A model generated the notes under the pieces. That model had not been told where the DNA came from. It was given only the letters and a program-made list of their open reading frames with translations, and made no database searches. This document shows, one piece after another, positions 54,554 to 64,000 of a stretch of DNA of 64,000 nt; the stretch's first letter is position 1, and the number at the start of each line of letters is the position of its first letter. Both the position numbers and the translations under genes were made by a program. Origin of the DNA: Trametes villosa (Eukaryota; Basidiomycota; Agaricomycetes; Polyporales; Polyporaceae); contig PUDQ02000113.1 in assembly GCA_002964805.2 (NCBI GenBank), positions 868,001-932,000 of the forward strand, in the 5' to 3' direction.

Positions 54554-55870
54554 CTACCGGGTATATGGTGGTGGAGCATCGGACTGGTGCATAGATAGAG
54601 GTCTGTTGTGAAGAAGACGAGGGCGGTCGCTCGGTGCCACGGCGGCGCCGAGGCGGTCCAGCGAGGTATGCGATGTATACGGCGGGACGGTAAGCAACGA
54701 GGATATTTGGGATATCCGCGAATGCGTAGTCGGAGGTGCTGTATTAGACAGTTGAGTTCTGGGCGGGGATTTGACATCAGAGGGGAACTGTTGTGCGGTT
54801 CCGGAGATCGTTGTGTTGCGCGACCGTGAGAGGGCGGCTGCTCCTTCCATCGCCCTCGTGGAAGGCATGACGGGAGTTGACGTTGCAATGACGCTGCGTA
54901 TCGACGGTCGCAGATCTTCATGCCCTCCTCGAGATGGGAGAGTGGTCCATGTTGGGCCGCCCTCTGTATTTCGAGCTGTAGCGCGTAAGGACGTAGTCAG
55001 TTCCAAGATTGCTAGACTGAATAGACAGCTCTGATACGTACGGATGCTGAGGGCCCCCGGCTGTTCCAGAGCGGCTCTGCGCCTGGACAGATAGCAGACG
55101 GCTAGTAATGTAACAAGAAGCAGAGCGGCGACTGCTCCTCCCACCGCCCCGCCTATGGTCGCCGCAGCGTGCGACGGCCGGCTCGTCGGGGAGCTCCCGC
55201 TACTTGCGATCGTGTCACTGGAAGTCGTAGGTGCTGGAGTTGTGATCGAGGTTGGAGGCGTCATGGACGAAGCCGTGCGAGATGAGCCCGTCGTTGACAG
55301 CACGCCGGAGCTGCATCAATGTCGGTTATAATCCGATATATGTTCGAGAGGGCGAGATACCAACCTGGAGGACTTCGCAGGGAGCGACGTTGGCACGCTA
55401 AGGTCGTCTGCGGCGATGTACCAAAAGCGGTCCAGCCACAGCGTGTTCGGCGCAGTCGCGTCGAGATTCGTGACCACAAGAGTATGCTCGCCGGGAGAGA
55501 GCGAGGGCGACGAGAAGAAGGCGAAGTTGCACAGGAGCGATTCCGGGATTACGTCCGGGGTGACGCGAACTTCGTAGTTCTCGCCGTCTACAACATACGA
55601 CGCAGAGGGGGAACCCCACTGGACGACGTCCCCGTCGCACCCAACGACGCCGACCATCGTTCCTGCATGGAGCTATGTCAGTTGCGAAGTGCGATGAAGC
55701 GGAAGGACGACGGCACCTGTGAACTTTAGGGTGGCGGAAAGACCTTGGCCCTTTGCGGAGTGCGCAGTCCCGTTGAACGCATCGGCGACTTGTCCGGTAC
55801 CCCAGCCGCTCGAGTAGCGGATGCGCGGGTCTCCATCGTCCAGGTAGATACGATCTCCCACGGAGTCCAT
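54554..55870 (-). CDS. PY-tail single-pass membrane protein, copy 3
   Basis: The start at 55870 gives MDSVGDRIYLDDGDPRIRYSSGW. Exon 1 ends with LSATLKFTG; exon 2 holds GVVGCDGDVVQW, the block LSPGEHTLVVTNLDATAPN and LDRFWYIAADD. The ectodomain (about 160 residues) looks like a beta-sandwich that may bind ligand or carbohydrate; no named domain can be asserted. No classical N-terminal signal peptide is evident. A Ser/Thr/Pro stem leads to the membrane helix ATIGGAVGGAVAALLLVTLLA and the stop-transfer SRRRAA. The tail of about 170 residues is Ser/Thr-rich and ends SMHQSDAPPPYTR, a PPPY motif; a second site reads LLTVPPYTS. TAG at 54554. Best-preserved copy of the array along with copies 4 and 6. 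Confidence 0.78.
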
Positions 55871-56490
55871 GGCGCTATAACCTTGATTCTGCGGGAGGAG
55901 GAGCAGAGCCTGCCGGGGAGGGCGCTCCGGGAGAGGGTGATAGTTGATATCCCGGGCAGGTCGCGCAGGATGCTCCGTATGGCGGCCCTATATGTGAGGG
56001 TTAGAGGCGATGCGGTCGCGCATCGAAGCTAAGGTTTCTGGGGGTGAGTTCGCGGCATTGATTGATCGTATCGTCGAACATGCTCACAAGACGACTGCGA
56101 AGGCCCAATTGCTACTGCATCCGCGGACAGCCTGGGACGTCCCATTGTAGTCTAGGCACATGGTCAGGGCAGCTGCGTAGACGTTCGAAGTACGGCATCC
56201 CGGAGGGATGCACGGGAATATTGTTCATACTAGCGTTCGCCAGCTGTGCCGCACCTACGGGGACAGGAGCGTCCTAATGAACACACGGCTCTCGTACTTC
56301 GTCCGTCCGTTACAGTACGGCAGGGATGTCGCCGGGACGATGTCTGAACGTCAAGATGGACGTGCGGTCTGCGAAAGCTTGATAAGCGAAACGCTACGCA
56401 TACATCGTACGGAGATAGCTTCAGTCCGTTCGGGGGAAGCGTTAGAGCCAAGGTAGACGAAAAGATGAATGACCGTCCGAGAGTACTGAT
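55871..56490. other. Spacer between copies 3 and 4
   Basis: About 620 bp; no gene or clear relic seen. Confidence 0.45.
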
Positions 56491-57670
56491 TTAGGTCCTA
56501 TCCCTCCCGATATACGGCGGGAGAGGATCTTCGTCCATGTCGCGCAAGCGAGCGTTGTCGCGCGTTGGGACGTCAGAGTGGGCCGAGGGGATGTACGACG
56601 CTTTCGAGAATGAGTCCGCCGAAGGGGTCGTCCAAGGCGTATACGTCGCATGCGTCGGCGAGAACGAGGATGTGCGGCGGGACTGTTGCAGGCACGTGAG
56701 CCCGGATTCCAACGTCGGCGCGGGTAGGTCGTCTGCCCCGCGTGCTTGATGTGCGGGTACCGCTCCGTCGACGGCTATGGTAGAACTTCGCTGATGAGGG
56801 GCGGCTCCTGCTGGGACAAGCTGAGGTCTATGTCCCATCACGGTGGGCGTATATGTTCTCGAGTCGCTGTCTTTCGCGCGTATGACACAAGATCAGTTCA
56901 CAACAACATAGGATGGTACTTGAATCGCGTACCGATGCTCCGTGCGCTTCGGTGCGACCTACGCCTGATGAAGCAGAAGAGGGCGAGGCTCGCCAGGAGC
57001 AGTACCACTGCCCCGCCCACGGCACCGCCTATGATGGCGCTGTTGTTATGGCCGCCGCTCGTCGCGGGTGCCGGACTAGGAGCGGAAGACGGGAGGGCGG
57101 TATTCGACCTGCGAAGTGCTAGTGAAGCTCTCACGTCGCTGCGACATGAACGACTGTGACTCACGAAGCCGACTGGCTGCCGCTCGAGCTGGGTTCTGCG
57201 ACATCCGCTGCGATGTACCAGAATCGATCGAACACGAGCAGGTTCGGCGAAGTTGCGTTCAGATTCGTCATCACGACCGTGTGTTCTCCGGGAGCGAGGG
57301 TCGGTGAGGTGAAGCGCGTGACGTTGTAGATGGTCGGTCCTGGGCGTGCGGGTACAGGAATGACGTTGGCGTTGTAGTTTGTCCCGTCGATGAGGACCGA
57401 GATTGACGGGACCCCCAGCTCGGCTACGTCGCCTGCGCATCCCATGATTCCGACCATCGTACCTGTAGCAGTATGTAGTGAACGCTAGGCTAGCGGACAC
57501 CCGGGGGAAGACGGACCATTGAAAGTCAGTGAGGCTGTAGAACCTTCCTGTAGGGCGTAGTGCAGGGTACGATCGAAGGCTTTCGGTGACACGACCTGAC
57601 TCCAGTTGTCCGAGTAGACGATTCGGGAGTCACTGTCGTCGACATCGACGCGAGTACCTGATGAGGCCAT
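56491..57670 (-). CDS. PY-tail single-pass membrane protein, copy 4
   Basis: The start at 57670 gives MASSGTRVDVDDSDSRIVYSD; exon 1 ends STASLTFNG. The second exon (from about 57457) reads GTMVGIMGCAGDVAELG, SISVLIDGTNYN, LAPGEHTVVMTNLNATSPN, FDRFWYIAADVAEP. A short stem leads to the helix AIIGGAVGGAVVLLLASLALF and the basic FIRRRSHRSARS. After one more intron the tail runs to DMDEDPLPPYIGRDRT, an LPPY version of the PY motif, TAA at 56491. The Gly-spaced helix face (GGxxGG) could mediate helix packing. Function unknown; the layout suggests a surface sensor or receptor-like protein regulated through its cytosolic tail. Confidence 0.78.
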
Positions 57671-59222
57671 GATATGCGATTGTTGGACGGAGAACTGAGT
57701 CGCGGGCGGAAGATCGTGAATGAGAGACCGCGGAGTGGTGGAGGCACAACACCTTATGTGCCGTCCGGGCGACGCAGCAGGCCCCATCTGTCACGTACGA
57801 GCTTCTTATTTCCGCCACGAGCGGATGCTGTGTACCCCGAAAGGAGAGCCCTTCTGCGAGACGTCGGTTAGCAATGCTGATGGCGTGGAAACGAATGACA
57901 CTTATGACCTCTCTCACTCGGACGTCCGGTAGTCCTGGGGAACGCGAGAAGCAAAGATGTGCCGGTTTTTGTTCGACCTATCGAATGCCTGCTACGCAGG
58001 CAGCCGGGAGGAGATGAGACTCGAAACTGATGTTGAAGAGTCGTGCTGAAGAGCCGTAAGTGTCCTTTGCTATCAGCGAACGTTTTCCTTCCCTCGTCCC
58101 GTTTGCACGCATCAAGTAGTTGTAAGGTGAGTAGTAGGAGGTAAACGATGCATGCTTGACGGTAGGATGTCTGAGCGGTGTTGCCTTCTCTCGTCCTCGG
58201 CATGAAGAGAGCGGCAGCACGGCCGGCAGACAATGCTGGCTGCGAAATCTAATCAGACACGTCGCACCTGATTGTACATCTTCAATTCTCAACGCACTAT
58301 GATGATGACCTGTCGCGCACAACAGCGTTGCACAGAGCTACGGAAGTCAACTTGAACGTGATGGAAGAGCGGATGCAATGAGAGTACTCACCGGCTTACA
58401 GCGGACTCTCGTCCGCAATGTGGCCCAGCTCGGAGACATACCAGGTCAATCGTTTTCTGGTAATTTTCTCACTGCGACCATATCCTTAAGTCACGTAGTA
58501 GCTTGCATAAAGGACCAACGTGCAACGGACGGTGGTAGGAACCACAGACAGGCGCCCAGTGTTTGCGCAATGGCGTCGGAAACGTTAACGATCCCGATCA
58601 GATCTGGCCTTCCTCCTTTCTCCTCACTCGAACCGATGCTACTCGTTCAAAATGCCGATACACACGGGGAGTGGACCGGAATTGAGCCAATGAGGAACAT
58701 CATGCAGCTGCGGCGCCGAGTCTGTGGCAGGGGCTACCGAGAACTTCGCGGGCGCGGTGAGAGAGCTAGACAGAGCTTCTTTGGTCGCCGGGGAGCAACA
58801 TAACAAGCACGATCGCTCCCGCGCAACTCACAAGGACGCGAAGACTGCATAACTGAGAGAGGCGCGTGGGGGCAGAGGGCGTCCCAGACGACTGGAGAGA
58901 CGCCAGAGGAGCGACGCCGCGAATTCGGTGACCTGCTAAGGTTTGTGTGTAATACAACACTAGTAGCCGCCTCAAAGGCCTGCTCGTCGAGGGAACCTCG
59001 GCGGACGGAACGTGACATGGAAGCGAAGATAGAGGAGATGCCAAGCCATATCATGGAGATGTCGGACCTGTGTAAGATGGCAGTTGCAGAATCAGACGCA
59101 GCGCGACCGCAGCCGCGAGCATCGGACAGGGTGTGAGGAGGATGTGCGCTGTCAGGTCACTCATGTCCGACGATAGATAATCGGACAGCGCGCTGGCGAA
59201 AGAGATATGAGCGTAGGAAGTG
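57671..59222. other. Spacer between copies 4 and 5
   Basis: About 1.55 kb. A minus-strand GAIVLVMLL near 58800 recalls the family helix, but no other family block accompanies it, so I do not call a copy here. Confidence 0.4.
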
Positions 59223-60451
59223 CTAGAAGATGGCAGCCTCGTACTCGTCTCCAAGTTGACGCACTATCCGGGATATGGCGGGAGCGAGTCTGTGGCTCTC
59301 GTCGCGGGGAGGTGGCGGCATGACAGTCCGAGCGGACCGTCTTGGACTTGGTAACAATACAAGCGCTGGTTTCGTGGAGATATTCGGTGAGGAGTTCGCA
59401 GGCAGATGTGGATGGGCAGGCGGTGGTGTGGAAAGCGGAGCGTGTTCTGGTAGATCTGCGGGTCCCGGAGCATACGAGGCGAGGGGAGGCGGGTTATTTC
59501 CCAGTGCTTGCATTGAAGGTACCAGCCCTTCCGAGTCGTTGTTACGCGCAGCGTCTATGGCAGATACGTGACTAGACGCGGCCGCTACCGGGGTGAACCA
59601 TGGCAGAAGGTGCGTCGACGACGCTTGGGCCATGCCGGGGTCCATAAAGGCCGCTGTGCCATGCAAGTATGGTCAGTTGTGCTCTACATGCAACGTTTAC
59701 GAGCGTACCAATTTCCTGCTTCGGCGATCTCTTCCCCCGCCTGCGCTTCATGAGCCAGCAGGCGACAACCGTTGCAAGCATCACGGCAGCTGCCCCGCCC
59801 ACTGCGCCGCCTACGATAGCCCCGGTGTTCTTCGAAGGCGCGGAGTTGTAGGAGGTTGGAGGCGCTGTGTTTGTCCTGTGGTTCTAGTCAAGCTCGCCAC
59901 TCGCAACGCGGATTCCGATGGTACTACGTACCCTGAAGGTTGCATAGATGACTGGCTCGCACTCGTGGTGTCTGAAGCGACATACCAGAAGCGGTCAAGC
60001 ACCAGCATATTCGGGTGCGTCCCGTTCAGGTTGGTCAGCACGATGGTGTGCTCCCCTGGCGCGAGTGTTGGCGACGCGAAGAGCATGAGATTGTACTGGA
60101 GAGAAGCGTTCGGGGGTGCGACCTCGGACAGGTCGTTCAGGAAGATGTTCTCGTTCTGGCCGTCGATGACCACGGACATTGAGGGCGACCCAAACTCAGC
60201 AGCATCCCCTCCGCATCCCGTGACGCCGACCGCCGTACCTACAAGAAAGGGTTCAGAGGGCGCTGGGTAACGTTTCTAAATATAATCCGGGACATACCGG
60301 TGAATGTCAACGTGGCTGTGAGTCCAGCTCGTGCGGCGGAATGCAAAGTGCGATCGTATGCGTTGTCGGATAGAGCGGTGCCCCAGCCTGCGGAGTACTG
60401 GATGCGCGGATCCGCGTCGTCGATATCGACCCGGGGACTCGGCAAACTCAT
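59223..60451 (-). CDS. PY-tail single-pass membrane protein, copy 5, frameshifted tail
   Basis: The start at 60451 gives MSLPSPRVDIDDADPRIQYSAGW; exon 1 ends LTATLTFTG. Exon 2: GVTGCGGDAAEFG, MSVVIDGQNENIF, LAPGEHTIVLTNLNGTHPN, LDRFWYVASDT. The helix is NTGAIVGGAVGGAAAVMLATVVACWL followed by MKRRRGKR. In the tail, the open frame ends DEYEAAIF at 59223 without a PY motif. The adjacent frame over the same bases reads TDSLPPYPG and a stop at 59264, exactly the ending expected by comparison with copy 6 (RDESVIGTLPPPYTPD). A one-base shift after PPPPRDES would therefore have removed the PY motif. The ectodomain and helix are intact, so the gene may still make a membrane protein with altered tail. 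Assembly error is possible. Confidence 0.72.
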
Positions 60452-61586
60452 AGAGAATGCTGCGGTTGTACGAGCCTGGGATGTCAATGATTGATACTAG
60501 CTAAGCAGGGAAGAGGGAGGCCAGGAACTGCCGTCGTATACGGCCTTCGTTCTTATACGAGCCTTGGCTTCGTCGTCGCATGGCATGCCTCGGGACTTCT
60601 AGTGCCGTTGCGCTGGTGATGGCCGTCACAGCTTCAAACGCTGCCGCGCGCGCAGCTAGGGTGAGTTGACTCGGAGGACACGACCCAATGTACCGACCCG
60701 TATCGCAGAGAGAGCCCTACAGAAAACTGGTCAGCACAGAACTTCACCTTCGCATACACCCGCATCTGAAATGGTTCATTACCCTGCTGTCTATACCCGC
60801 TGCTGAACTGACAACGCAATCTTGAAGAGAACCAGAGGGGGTTCCGGGGTGAATTCTTAGTTCGACGCAGCTGCAGGGCGATGAGAGGCGATGGCATCAA
60901 AGCTAAGTTGCGGCACGCCAGCGTTGGTCGTGACGTTCGGGCGCCCCATGCCACATGGACTGCGACGCCTAAGGTACAGAGACTCCGGAAGCACGCTCAT
61001 GGATATTACAAGCGGGAGGGTCAATTCGAACACCTTCATCTAGTCTGTGAGGGTGCGAACTACATCACTAGAGTGAGGAAGAATCAGGAGTAGCGACCAC
61101 GGTAAGTTCGCTGGCGGACTCACCTGAGAAATTCCGTTGCTTAAGTGAAGAGAGCTAGTTATGAGTGTCAAATTGGGCGCAGCGGGACTCGAGCGTGCCC
61201 TAGCGTCATTGCGACAGCCTTTGGGTCGTGTTCAACTGTGGTGCATGGCGGTAAGAGCGAAGTTGCTGACAAGCGCTCGTAGAGCGCTCCTGTTCGCTAA
61301 TGCGTTCATACGCCGCTTGACTCCCCGAACACGTCCGGCGGGGGAACGCAGTACTCATCTTGGCCACCCGAAAGGCTATTTCAACCTAAGCAGGGTGCGT
61401 CTGAAAAGTACCCGGGAGGGCGACTTCTGGCCGTCAGGGTGTCGACCATTCAAAACTCACACGTACTAAACTGCCAACGACACACCCTTGCGATAAGAAG
61501 CTATTATAAATGATTACTGTACATCGAGAAGCCAGAAGGGATGCACCTACACCCCGCACCATGGATACCCATCGACCGACACCGAA
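60452..61586. other. Spacer between copies 5 and 6
   Basis: About 1.1 kb. TATAAG on the minus strand near 60550 may be the copy 5 TATA box. No gene seen. Confidence 0.45.
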
Positions 61587-63001
61587 TCAATCCGGTGTGT
61601 ATGGCGGAGGCAGCGTCCCAATTACACTCTCATCCCGAGGTAAGCGGAATCCAGAGTCGACTTCTTGCTCTGGAGGTGGCGGAGCTGAATACCTCAAGCG
61701 TTGTGCTAGCGTGCGGACGTGCGACTTCGCCCGGGCAGGTCGAGATGCTTCCGGAGGTGAGGTCGTGGTTTCGGCTTGTATAGGGGGCGCCGCGGCGTTC
61801 GACCCGCCTCCAGAGTGTGGCAGCGAAGCACTCGCGCTCTCGGGGACGGTGCTGGCTTGGCCACAAGCAACCGATTCCTTCTGAACGCTTGACAATGACG
61901 CGGTAGGTGCCTGATGGAACAGAGAGTATGGCCTCTCTACCATCGGGCCGGCCATAACATTGGCCGCCGTTACTCCTGCAAGGACAATCGGTGAGCATGG
62001 AATCATCTGATCTGCGTCGCGCATACCTCACCTTCGGTCGTATCCCAGTTCTCCTTCCGACGACGTGAGCGACGGAACGCCAGGATGCCCACAATCAGCG
62101 CGACAACTACAGCGCCTGCCACGGCACCGCCGATGATAGCGCCCGTGTGGTTCGTGGTGGCCGCGGAGCGGGGAGTCCCCGAGTCGGACCCGGACTGGCT
62201 GGGTGTGGGGACGCTACTGATAGAACCAGAGCCTGGGGTATTCGTAGCGTCATTGGTTGAACTAGAGCCCGGGGGATTCGTTGCGGCCGCCGTTGAGCTG
62301 CCTCCGGTTGTGATGGACCCTGGGGACGTCGAAAGAGATTCCGGTGCCGACGACGACGCACGCCCTTGGGAGACAGAGCCAGGGAGCGGGGTCGTGCCTG
62401 AGGGGGAAGAACGTGATACCGAACCGGAGGCGGAGCTCGCGGACGGGGATCCTGAGGGCGTAGTGAGCGATACTGAGGCGGACCCGGGGCTCCCGGGAGG
62501 ACTAGTGCCGGCGTTATCGAGGGGCTTGTAGAAGATGTAGTCGAACCAGAAGGTGTTCGGCGCGGTCCCATTCAGGTTTGTGATCGTGAGGAGGTGCTCG
62601 CCGGGCGTGACGGGCGAGTCGAAAAAGGTGACGTTCGTGAAAAGGGTGGTGGCCGAGATGCCTGGGGGGAAGGTGTTCGTGTATTGCTGTACTCCGTCGA
62701 TTGAAAAGTCTACCGCTGGCCAGCCGTAGACGTCCGTCATGCCCGTCGTGCCAATGACGCCGACTTCCGAACCTGACATAGACTGTTTGAGAAAGCGATG
62801 TATACGAGAGGCGATTGTGTACTTACCGGTGAACTTCAGAGTCGCCGTGATACCCTGAAAGGTAGCCCCATGCAGCGTACCGTCAAACACGCCCGACTGA
62901 CTCGAGGGCCCGTCCTCCTTGGACGCTGTCCAGTCCCCGCCGGAGTATACGATGCTCGGATCGGTGTCGTCGACGTACACCCAGCCGCCGTTCGTCGTCA
63001 T
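61587..63001 (-). CDS. PY-tail single-pass membrane protein, copy 6
   Basis: The start at 63001 gives MTTNGGWVYVDDTDPSIVYSGG; exon 1 ends ITATLKFTG. Exon 2: SEVGVIGTTGMTDVYGW, AVDFSIDGVQQYTN, VTPGEHLLTITNLNGTAPN, FWFDYIFYKPLDN. It has the longest stem of the array, more than 100 Ser/Thr/Pro/Gly residues (62510-62170), probably heavily O-glycosylated. The helix is HTGAIIGGAVAGAVVVALIVGIL followed by FRRSRRRK. After a short intron the tail carries ASRPARAKSH and ends ESVIGTLPPPYTPD, a PPPY motif, TGA at 61587. A TATAAA lies about 110 bp upstream. Extended stem length compared with copies 3-5 suggests variation in how far the ectodomain is held from the wall. Confidence 0.8.
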
Positions 63002-63109
63002 TTCCCGACCGTGCGGGAAGCGACAGACGCACTTGAGTACAAGGAGTAAGATAAGAGTGACGGGAATGCGAGGGGAAGGGGAGACGTACGGGGAAAGCGC
63101 ACGCGTTCC

Positions 63110-63115
63110 TTTATA
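63110..63115 (-). promoter_or_regulatory. TATA box of membrane-protein copy 6
   Basis: TATAAA on the minus strand about 110 bp before the ATG at 63001. Confidence 0.55.
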
Positions 63116-63696
63116 GCACGTCGCGGCCATGCGACGTACGATGTCAGTCGAGCGCGAGGCACATTGACGAACTGTGCGTATTTCACATCCTTCGCGGACG
63201 AACCCTGCAGAACGAGATTTTGTGCGGAGGGACGCGCTGGATCCGCGGATGGCCGGTGCACTGGTCATGGGCGCCCATGGGCCATGGTGCGGGCGCCGAC
63301 GCCCACGCAGGGGGGCATCAACAGTGTCAAATGCCATGCGACGGACGCGGGTCGTGACGAGCGGTGGTCAAATTCCGCCTTCGACCACTTACGCTGCGAG
63401 CAACATGGATGCGCCGGAAAGGCGATGCGATTGGGACGACTCCGAGTCGAGGTCTCCATCAATGCTGCTCACCCAGGCACGCCCGATGGTCGACCCTGGG
63501 CGTCTCGCGAGGACACCTTTGACGACTCGGTCGTAGCATCCTGTGTAGACGTCGCACACATTAGCAGCAGAGTGCCCGAGGAATGGAACTAAATCGAAAT
63601 ACAGTACTCCACAGCACCTATAACAGACGTGCTTGGCCTACCTACCAAGTTCCATCTCGAGAAGAACAATAGAATCGCAGACATGGAACGACCGGC
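63116..63696. other. Spacer between copies 6 and 7
   Basis: About 580 bp upstream of copy 6 and downstream of the partial copy 7; no gene seen. Confidence 0.45.
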
Positions 63697-64000
63697 TCAA
63701 TCTGGAGTGTACGCCGGGGGCAAGCTGAGCACCGTCTCTGGTATCTCGTGCATCACCGCGGGGCCGACCGGCTCGCCGTAGTTCGACGCGCTCGGTGTCG
63801 ACGTCGGCGTCGGGAAGAGTTCTGGCGTTGATGGGCGCTGCTTGTGCATCGACCTGAACCGGGATATCTGCGAGCGTGCCGGCTCGGACGTAGACGCGCT
63901 CGTTGAGGGACCTTGGGATGGCGGCCCGCGGCTTCCCGTGCGCGACGAGGAGGCTGAGTCGGAGTAGGGAAGCAGCCCTGCGGCCTCGGCGGCGGTGGAT
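63697..64000 (-). CDS. PY-tail membrane protein, copy 7, partial (tail only)
   Basis: About 100 C-terminal residues before the right edge of the window, in one open frame. They are Ser/Thr/Pro-rich (SASSSRTGSRGPPSQG, STPELFPTPTSTPSAS) and end ETVLSLPPAYTPD with TGA at 63697. The last residues match copy 6 (TLPPPYTPD) and give a PPAY motif. The membrane helix and ectodomain must lie beyond 64000. The match is confined to the tail, but length, composition, orientation and position after copy 6 agree with a seventh family member. Confidence 0.7.
   Translation of the reverse strand, partial: STAAEAAGLLPYSDSASSSRTGSRGPPSQGPSTSASTSEPARSQISRFRSMHKQRPSTPELFPTPTSTPSASNYGEPVGPAVMHEIPETVLSLPPAYTPD

Noticed and set aside
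58640..59054. Possible extra membrane-protein copy (GAIVLVMLL on the minus strand)
   Set aside because: Only one short hydrophobic match; no ectodomain block or PY tail nearby.
1..64000. tRNA, rRNA, CRISPR or transposase genes
   Set aside because: Read by eye for T-arm patterns, spaced direct repeats and transposase motifs; none found. A tRNA scan would settle the first point.

Overview
The window comes from a filamentous basidiomycete, most likely an Agaricomycete. Genes are dense and broken by many 50-75 nt introns, and coding GC is high. It also holds lineage-typical families: GMC oxidoreductase, MYND-finger and F-box/LRR proteins, WSC and CBM1 domains, and HAD-fused drimane-type terpene cyclases. 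I see no tRNA, rRNA or CRISPR array.

Layout. 0-9 kb: the 3' part of a GMC oxidoreductase, two tandem MYND-finger genes and an F-box/LRR gene. 9-22 kb: a housekeeping block with the PP4 catalytic subunit, the ABC-F ATPase Arb1, a C2H2 transcription factor and SAGA subunit Spt3; a 426-bp MITE with TA target duplication lies upstream of the C2H2 gene. 22-25 kb: a secreted DUF1996-WSC-CBM1 protein whose CBM1 is built through a 15-nt microexon. 25-35 kb: five tandem arrestin-like genes, all on the minus strand. 36-46 kb: ribosomal protein uL1, then two intact AstC-like HAD/terpene-cyclase genes around an F-box gene and a decayed third cyclase copy. 46.9-50 kb: a double-WSC secreted protein and a class I histone deacetylase. 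50.5-64 kb: a tandem family of seven copies (one partial at the window edge, one decayed, one split by a MITE, one with a frameshifted tail) of single-pass membrane proteins. Each has a beta-rich ectodomain, an S/T/P stem, a Gly/Ala-rich transmembrane helix and a cytosolic tail that usually ends in an L/PPxY motif.

The most interesting theme is the repeated PY (L/PPxY) motif. All five arrestin-like proteins end in L-P-P-x-Y-W-D, assembled across a conserved last intron. The membrane proteins 16-30 kb away also end in PPPY, PPAY or LPPY. PY motifs recruit WW-domain (Nedd4/Rsp5-type) ubiquitin ligases, and alpha-arrestins are their adaptors. One locus therefore carries expanded, fast-changing sets of candidate membrane cargo and candidate ubiquitin-ligase adaptors. 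The motifs and tandem arrays are read directly from sequence; the functional link is inference.
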